NCBI GenBank assembly: GCA_030770545.1
Contig: JAUCMP010000030.1
Location: 4,193,001 to 4,257,000, forward strand
Direction of reading: 5' to 3'
Length of the DNA: 64,000 nt
Source of the DNA: Macropodus opercularis
Taxonomy: Eukaryota; Chordata; Actinopteri; Anabantiformes; Osphronemidae
A program made the position numbers and the translations under genes. Under the pieces are notes generated by a model. The model was given only the letters and a program-made list of their open reading frames with translations. It was not told the origin of the DNA and did not search any database. This document shows positions 56,634 to 64,000 of the stretch, one piece after another (within the stretch, counting starts at the first letter, position 1; each line of letters starts with the position of its first letter).

Positions 56634-57204
56634 CAAGGAGAAATGGTTGGGGTTAACCACAGGACACAGAGCAGACTGTGGTGGACTACAGGAGAAAGCT
56701 CCCCCACGACCATCAACGGTTCTGCAGTGGAGCAGGTGAGCAGCACCAAGTTCCTGGGTGTGGACCTCTTCTGGAGCAACAACCCTGCATCACTGGCCAG
56801 GAAGGGAAACAGAGTCTCTACTTCCTCCGCAGAGCCCCCCCTCCATCATGCTGCCCTTCTACAGAGGTGCTGTGGAGAGCATCCTGACCAGCAGCATCAC
56901 TGTGTGCTACGGAGCCTGCAGCGCCACCTGCAGGAAGACACTTCACTCCCTCTCCCCTCCCTCCAAAAGCTCTATGGCTCACGCCTGACTCAGGGACAGT
57001 TTCCTCCAGCAGGCTGTGAGGAGGCTGAATTCCCTTCCTGCTCTGCCCTGTCAACACAAGGTCCCACCTCTCACTGACTAACACACTGACAACTCCCATC
57101 TCCACTCACGCACACATCTACGCCAGTCACCTCATCCCCTGCACTGATTCACTTTACGCCAGCATAAAGCTTCTGTACGTTCCGTAAACGTTATTTTTCA
57201 TACC
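56634..57204 (+). mobile_element. Rex1/CR1-like LINE C-terminal fragment, copy B
   Basis: Counterpart of 18590-19160, with the same frame breaks. Confidence 0.85.
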
Positions 57205-57368
57205 CCTGAACATTTCCACACTTAGTAACATAGTCCTTGTATATTTTGTGTACAGTTCCGTTGTATAAACGCACAATGTATGTAACGGGTTTGAGAGACA
57301 CAAATGTCAATTCTCCGTGTGTCACACACATAAAGCAGCATTGACAAATACAGCTGACGTTGACGTTT

Positions 57369-58154
57369 TACAGCCGTGTTCATAGTGTAAAGAGTTAATT
57401 AACGTCGGGAGCGTGGCTGGTTTGTTTCCGTGTCTTCTTTCTCTTGTTCCAGGTGAAACACTAAGCAGCTGCTTTATGTTGGACTCTACTCGTCTCTGCT
57501 GAGCTTAAAGTCAGACGCCTCTTGGTTTAGTCAGAAATCTCACTAACGCGTCTCTTCACATTAACCGAAGTCATTTCAACGCTGCAGAAACACACACAAC
57601 AGCGCGAATGAAGAAAAGCTCAACCTTTAGGTCAAAGCATCAAAACAAAGTGAAGAGTTGACTGAATCAACTGAAACACACCTGGAAACTATGCGGCTCT
57701 GAAAAATCGACGGTTGTGTCCAGTCAGTCAACGATAGAAACCTGAAGCTGAGTGTTAGAAAACGAGGGAAAACACTGAATGGTAGTTATTTCTGAACTGA
57801 TGCAAACAGAGTCACTACACAGGCCCTGAATAAAATACTAGCAACCACAGACATCGGCCAAACTAAGGAGTCGATGCAGAACCAGCGTCTGCTTGAACAT
57901 CCTACCCATGCGCTGCTACTGGTTCTGCTTCTAAGTTAGAGGAACAATCCTTTTATCGGATGCAAGTCTGCTTGTGGCCTGTGGTTCAACATCAACACAC
58001 GTCTGTGTTTCTGGATTTGTTTCTATTATTGGAAATTATATCAAAAAAAAAAGCAGCGATATGACAAAGTCTCCCTCAGCAAACTGTTGGACCGACTCAC
58101 GTTTGTTAATGTGTTCAGGAATCCCCAGGTTTACTGGGGAACTTACAGATGTAC
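57369..58154. repeat. Block P3 with LINE-free site, copy B
   Basis: Counterpart of 19325-20110; the empty site is at 58112-58116. P3 is LINE-free and P1 is LINE-filled in both units. Confidence 0.88.
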
Positions 58155-59098
58155 AGTCATTGACAGAAGTTGCTCTCGGTTGCTCTGCGTTCTTTTAAAG
58201 GATTTTGGTTCAGCAGTCCTAGAACAAACTAGCTACAGAAAAACAACAGGTCGCATCTCTTCAAGGAAGAACGTGAAGCTTGTGGATGTGCCAGGACACT
58301 GTCAAACGGCTGAAGCTCGTCAAACGGCCAACACCTTGTATTTGACCCATAATAAAGCAGGAACACTATCAGAAAGTTAATCAGGAGCTAAGAGGAATGT
58401 GATGCTACTCACTGGCAGGAACCAGAGCCACCAGTGCTCCGATGACGCGTGACCACCTCGCTGAACACAAAGCAGGTTATTCACAGTCTCACCCTACAGC
58501 CTGAGCAGCGACGGATTCTTCGCTGGCGAGCGTCCTTTCACAATAAAACAGCTGGCGCAGTCGTCGACAGTCACGGACCGAGTCCTGACGTCGAGGGAGC
58601 ACAAAGAGGAGACCTGGGTGGGAGGTCAACCGCAAGACGAGGATCCCGACTCCCACCCAGACCGAAGTCTGGGGGCAACCGGTCAGAACCTGAAGCCTAG
58701 ACTTCTTCCTCCTCTAGCCGCTGCCTCTTACCTGCTGCACTTACCCGATCCAGACACTCAGCGACTGAACGCTGGAGACACACGGCTCTGAGTCTGACGA
58801 AAGCTGTAGATGAGGACAGAGAGAAACACGAGAGACCAGCTCAGTCACACGTGGACGTGGTGGAGCGAGGAAACAGATGGAAAACCAGATGTGCTTGACT
58901 TTGCCCTCTCAGTCTGGGTGTTGTGAGTCACCGTAGGGAAAGAGACGTTACGGTGAGGGAAGCTGGTCTGGAGGCTGCTCACCTGGGAGCTGCTGTGATG
59001 TTTGGCAGCACGGGGAGAGCTCTGGGTGTTTCCAGACAGCAGGGCTAGTGACGGGGTTTGAGCTGGGGGAGGGTCCGATACAGCAGGTGGCGCTAAAC

Positions 59099-59229
59099 AC
59101 CGCAGAAGAAGCAGCAAAGGAGGAAGAAGAAGAAGCAGCAGCAAAGGAGGACGACGACGAAGAAGAAGCAGCAGCAAAGGAGGACGACGACGAAGAAGAA
59201 GAAGGAAGCAGAAGCAGCAGCAGCACTGG
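59099..59229 (+). repeat. GAA/GAC/GCA trinucleotide repeat, 15 bp shorter, copy B
   Basis: Two of the E blocks are shorter, giving a 76-codon frame (59048-59278). The length changes are multiples of three, as expected for trinucleotide slippage with or without coding constraint. Confidence 0.85.
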
Positions 59230-59523
59230 CGCGCATGGCGTCTGCGCTCTGAGAAGGCAACAGGTAGATTTTTATTAAACAGCTGGAGACATGACAAGTG
59301 GCGGATTTTGTAGCCGAGCTTTTTTTGTTTTGTTTTATCGCTTTCCAGGTGACTTTAGGTCGTCCAGAGTTAAGGCTCTGTTAGCCAATCTACGCTAAGC
59401 TAAGCTAAGCTAGGCTAAGCTAGGCTACCTAATATTACGATGAAGACATTTGCTGTGCTCCGTACATGTAGAACGTTTCTTCTGTCCTTACCTCGTGTTA
59501 TGTGACAGCGCTAGGAAGAAAGG

Positions 59524-60394
59524 GCTTCAATTCAATTGAAATTCAACTTTATTTATCTAGCGCCAATTCACAACATCAGTTATCTCAAGGCACTTTACAA
59601 GTGAGGTTTAAGACCTGACACAACTAAACCAAAGTTTAGCTCGTTAGTCACATGTGGACATGGAGGCATGTTAGTGGATAGAAGAAACCGAAAAGAGCTC
59701 AGTGAATGAAGGACGTCCCCCAGCATCTAAGTCTATAGCAGCTGAACGACCACAACCATCTCTAACTATACGCTTTGTCAAAAAGAAAGGTTTTCAAACT
59801 AGAGAGGGCGTCTGCTGCTAGAACCTGAACTGGAAGCTGGTTCCACATAGAGGAGCTTGGCGCTAAAGGCTCTGCCTCCCGTTCTACAGGTAGAAACTCT
59901 AGGAACCACCAGCAGACCAGCTCTGAGAAGCCAGCGTTCTGTTGGAGCATAAGGAGCCATGAGGTCTAAGACAAGATGGAGCTTTATCATGAAGAGCTTT
60001 GTAGGTGAGGAGAGGGATTTTGAATTCTATCCTAGATTTGACAGGGAGCCAATGCAGAGAAGCTCATGTAGGAGAAATGTGAGTCCAGTCAGACTCTGGC
60101 TGCAGCATTTTGAATGAACTGGAGGCTTTTCAAAGAGTTAGTGGGACAAACTATGAGCAGCGAGTTACAGTCGTCCAGCCTAGCGGTAACAAATGCCTGG
60201 ATTAATTTCTCAGCGTCACTCTGCTTAGGGTTAGGGGTCGGGTGTGTGAGTTTTTTCTCAATGACTCTCCCTGCTCTGTCTTTTAGAGTAGAGCAGTTTG
60301 GTGTGGAGAGCCAAGGGGAAGGCACGGGCCGACGCTTGTCGCTCAGGTTCCTCGATACTTGAGTTACTCTTGTGTTTTGCCGATTCTCCATATG
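59524..60394 (-). mobile_element. LINE 3' end on minus strand, copy B
   Basis: Counterpart of 21495-22365, with the same frame breaks. Confidence 0.85.
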
Positions 60395-61154
60395 GTCAAA
60401 GCGTCCTCTGCAGCCCCCAGGAGGCCGTGAGACAGCTGCAAAGGGTGAGCTCTACTTGATTCTTCTCGGTCCTAGAGACATTTTCCAAGTTCCCAGGTTG
60501 GGTTTGTAGTAGTTAGGGTTAGGCACAAGGATCCCATGGTTAGGATGAAGCCACGGTTGAGGTTAATTGTTTCTAATGTGCCAGGTTGGTGACTGAGGTT
60601 GGGTTTTGTTATGAATTTATCGTCCTGGCAACTAAGACTAACGAAGCGAGACACTGCTTCGGTTTAATAAAATAAAAAAAGAAGGGAGTATAATACAACG
60701 TGTGCTTTCTTAGCGCATCAAAGCTGCTACTAAACTGGAACATCAACTTCTTCTGTGTCCTTTCCTGGTGCAATGCATCTTGGGAAAATGAAGTCCGTTT
60801 CCCTGAAATTCACCAACCGTTATGACACAGTTTATTTTAATCACATATGTAACTGACACATGAACCTTTCTTCTTATTGTCGTGTATTAACTGTCAGTAT
60901 GATTTTAACCCGTTCATTTTAATATTTTAACTATTCTTATAAACAGTCTTCTAACAAGAAAGTCTCAACAGGTTTAGGCATTGAGGTCTCATTGTTAGGG
61001 TTAAGTAGTTTGGTCTAAGCTGTCTTAGACTAAATTGTGAGGGTTACTCATCAGTAGTGTACCTTAGGTTCATCGGGCGTTTCGGCCATTTACCACTAGA
61101 CACCCTCCCCTAAGGGCGGCCCCCTGGGGTGATCAAGTCCCAGGGTATGTCCTC

Positions 61155-61529
61155 TTAGGGTTAGGTTTGAAATGTGTTTTTTTTGCACTGGCAAGCAGGG
61201 GTCTGTGCCATATCACCAAAAAGCCCATTCAGTCAGGATGTTGCATTTTATTTCATGGATGCAGTTTAACAGAGATGGTTTGGTTCCTTTTGAGGTTGTT
61301 TATTTACTTTGTTGTCTTCCTAAGTGCTAAGTGATCTATGTTTTTTAGGTGCTTCTAAGCATCATGAGAGGGAGGAGAGGATCCCAGAAGGACATCCCAT
61401 CAGTCCGAAGCTGACTAGGCAGCCATCAGCAAGGTAAGTGCATGGAAAACATACTTAAAACCAAGAAGTTTTATAAATATATAGTTTATGTACATGTGTG
61501 CGCACACATATACACACACACACAAAAAC
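61155..61529 (+). repeat. Exon-like cassette repeat, left of the Penelope-like element, copy B
   Basis: Counterpart of 23126-23500; the 85-bp exon-like segment is 61349-61433. The right-hand partner would lie beyond the window. Confidence 0.8.
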
Positions 61530-62209
61530 ACCTACACCTACGTGTATATATATACACATACACACACGCGCACCTACGTATTTAACCATTGGCACACATG
61601 TATACACACACACACACGTATCTTGTTAATAGCATGCATAGAGTGAAAGGGCCCAGCTATAAGTGCTGTAAATACAAATAGCTATGAATGTTAATTGATA
61701 CCAAAGTAGAATCATGCAACACACAAGAAGAATAAAGTCATGCAGAATAAATTATTACATTAAAAAGTTCATGTGTGGGGCATGCAAAATGGTTAAGAAG
61801 TTAATATGTAGGACATATCATTATTGAGGAGTCATGCAGTGGAGGAATAGTTTTATCACTTAATTCCAAATTTAAAAAGATTTTAAGAAGGATTTTTTAT
61901 GTGTATGTGTTACTCGGAATCTCCTATCAATAGGTTTGAAGGGTTGAAGGATGAAGGGTAAGGAGAATGAATTGGGGGCTGAAATGGAGCCCAAAGCTTG
62001 AGGACAGACCAGAGAGTGGCACACAACAGGTAATACAGGCAAGATATATATTTAAAACAAATGTTTGTTTGTTTGTTTGTTGAACTTACTTACTGCCTAG
62101 GAAGAAACACACTCCCATCTCTACAATCATGCATTTTTATTTTCCAGTTCCTCAGTTCCTCCATTCAGTTATGATAATCTATGTATTCCTTGTGTATTAG
62201 ATGTATTTA

Positions 62210-64000
62210 TTAAATGTTCAAAGCTGAAGGAATTTTTGTTTTCAATTTCTCCATCCACAGCCTCTCCTGCCTCCTGCGCTGGCCCCCCGTCCACGTGGCG
62301 GATGCTTGGAGGCCAGTGATTGTGAGATGGTGAAGGGGGTGTGTTTGGAAGTGCTGTACCAAGGGAGTGGATAATCTGGCCGTCTTCATGCTGCGGATGT
62401 GTTGCTGGAGTCTGGTAAAAAGTGTTTTTCCTGTTTCACCCACGTACATCTTTCCACAGGTTTGGCAGATGATGCAGTAGCCCAGGTTGGAGCTGTGGAT
62501 GCTGAACTCACCGTTAATAGGTGCTCCTGCGCCCCCGTGTGGATCAAAAATGAATTTCTCTTGCCTGAAAGCCCAGTGCCCGTCCCGATTTCCAGCAACT
62601 GTGTGCCTGCAAAACCTAGCTCTGACTAATAAATCTCTTAGATTATACTGTAGTTTTGAAATTGATCATGGTCAGCCATAATTGTTATAAAGTTGTTCTG
62701 CCACAGATTCTGTAGGTAAGGACGAGGTCTGGAGTAGGTTGTGACCAAGGGGACGAGTTCTGTAGGCTCCATTCTGTGTTTCTCTCCCTGTGGTCGCCGC
62801 TCTCCGGCTCCGCTGAGAGACAGAGCAGCGGAGGGGGGAGAGAGATGATAGCGTCTGCTTTTTAACGCGTCCCAAAAACCTCCTCGTACCCTCTTGCTCT
62901 CAGGAATGAAGTGGAGATGGCTTGGTTTGAATCCGCCTCCCTCGAGCAGATTCTATGAAACCGGATGATTTGTGATTGAACTATGCCTTTAAATGTGTGT
63001 TTCGGATGATAACCGGCTTTATGGAGTAGCGCGTGTGTATCTGTTGGTCTGAAGTAAACACGGGTGAGTCATTTTTAATTTTCCTCATCTGTGTGTCCAA
63101 AAAGTTTACTTCATCAGCGTGTAGATCGTATTTAACCTTGATGGAGGGGTGGTGGTTATTCAACGTGTCAGTGAATGTATAAAAACTCTCCTTCCCATGC
63201 TCCCAGATGCCGATGATGTCATCCAGGAAGCGGAGGTAGACGGTAGGTTTCACTGGGCTTTGTTCTAGTGCCTTGCGTTCCCATTGGCTCATATAAATGT
63301 TGGCGTACCTGTGGCCCATCGCCGTGCCCTCCACCTGTAAGTGTTGCTTGTTATCAAACTCGAAGTCATTGTGTTGAAGGCATATTTCTAGAAGATGTCT
63401 GCATCCGGTCTGCTGTGGTCCGGGTATGGAGTAAAGATCTGCTGGACGGCTCCGTGTTGATGTTTGTATATAAGCTGTCAATGTCTCGACAGCGTCAAAG
63501 GGCGAATCCTGTCTAGAAAGTGGTACGTGTCTTTGAGGAAACTGGGATGTTTGCAGGAGAGCGGACCTAAGGAGAAGTCTATGCACAGCGAGATGTTGTG
63601 AGTGGCGCTGCTGCAGTCGGAGACTATGGGTCTGCCGGGAGGGATCGCGTGGGGGACCGTCCAGGGGAGTGGGTCCTTGTGGATTTTAGGGAGAAGATAG
63701 AACTGTCTGTTGCGGTGGATCTGGTCCGAATAAACCCGTCATGGTCGAGTTTTTGAACAATGTCTCGGATGTGCGCCTGCGTTTGGCTCTGGATGCTGCC
63801 GTCTATGGCTTTATAATACCTAGTGGTGTTTAATTGTCTATGGGCTTCCAGGGCATGTTGTTGTAAATCCGTGATGACAATTTTTGAGCCCTTATCGGCC
63901 GGATTAATTATGATATTGAAGTTGACTGACCCTGTAATTGCTCTTTTATCCTCCGCCGTGGATCGGTCTCTTTTGTCCAGCGGAGGAACGTAGCGGTTCA
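62210..64000 (-). mobile_element. Penelope-like retroelement, copy B (cut by window end)
   Basis: This contains the GIY-YIG domain (62598-62210) with YVGETGKTL intact at the Thr, the RT palm/thumb (63586-62981, FLDDIIGIW) and part of the N-terminal RT region. The SGNH-like region and hammerhead-like motif would lie beyond 64000. Confidence 0.88.

Larger units (their letters stand above)
38353..64000. repeat. Copy B of the ~38.35-kb near-identical direct duplication
   Basis: This is collinear with 1-25971 and runs off the right end of the window inside the Penelope-like element. Relative to A it keeps 430 bp of LINE reverse transcriptase sequence. It lacks a net 335 bp around A positions 8300-8640, has one fewer 23-bp VNTR unit, lacks one 387-bp minisatellite unit, and has 15 bp less trinucleotide repeat. 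Each copy retains ancestral sequence that the other lost, so neither is simply derived from the other as it now stands. A recent tandem duplication and an unmerged second haplotype fit equally well. Confidence 0.98.

Overview
This window looks like noncoding, repeat-rich DNA from a teleost fish. I see no bacterial features and no intact, expressed-looking host gene. The vertebrate and fish assignment rests on fragments I recognise: non-LTR retrotransposons of the CR1/L2/Rex type, a Penelope-like element, Tc1-like transposons, tRNA-derived SINE-like repeats, a piece of a fish NLRC3-type NACHT receptor, a B7/butyrophilin-like immunoglobulin-superfamily gene and an ARF small GTPase. All family names come from motif recognition by eye; no database search was run.

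The dominant structure is a near-identical direct duplication. Bases 1-25971 (copy A) recur as 38353-64000 (copy B), to the last base of the window. The offset is 38352 at the left end and 38029 at the right end, because indels accumulate. Only 25972-38352 is seen once. Neither outer edge of the duplication lies in the window, so this could be a recent tandem duplication with a unit of about 38.35 kb, or two haplotypes wrongly laid end to end in an assembly. The copies differ by a few dozen substitutions and by several indels: a 430-bp deletion inside the LINE of A, a net 335-bp deletion in B, one repeat unit of a 23-bp VNTR, one 387-bp higher-order unit of a CT/GA minisatellite, and 15 bp of trinucleotide repeat.

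Layout of one unit, in copy A numbering. A decayed IgSF gene lies on the minus strand (1-895). An old repeat block (about 3503-4049) is interrupted by a 5'-truncated LINE (4050-6045). An ARF-like pseudogene follows on the minus strand (6680-7007), then a LINE 3' end (8150-8540), a 126-bp direct repeat pair (9165-9880) and a 23-bp VNTR (10141-10301). Next come a polypurine block with a Lys/Glu/Arg-rich ORF (11164-12115), a SINE-like tandem array with Pol III B-box motifs (12410-13490), a further SINE-like repeat, an AT-rich VNTR, and a large CT/GA minisatellite (16640-17945). After these are a Rex1-like LINE fragment, a second copy of the old repeat block without the LINE (19325-20110), an acidic trinucleotide repeat (21055-21200) and a minus-strand LINE tail (21495-22365). 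The unit continues with a Penelope-like element (24181-28053) that has GIY-YIG, reverse transcriptase and an upstream SGNH-hydrolase-like region. It is flanked by two copies of an exon-like cassette. Beyond that lie Tc1 remnants, an NLR fragment, more LINE and Tc1 scraps, and a CpG-containing promoter-like region with a first exon (37440-37893).

The recognisable genes do not form a pathway. The interest lies in the duplication itself, in the Penelope-like element with its SGNH-like region and hammerhead-like motif, in the paralogous empty site that dates the LINE insertion, and in the length-variable minisatellites.
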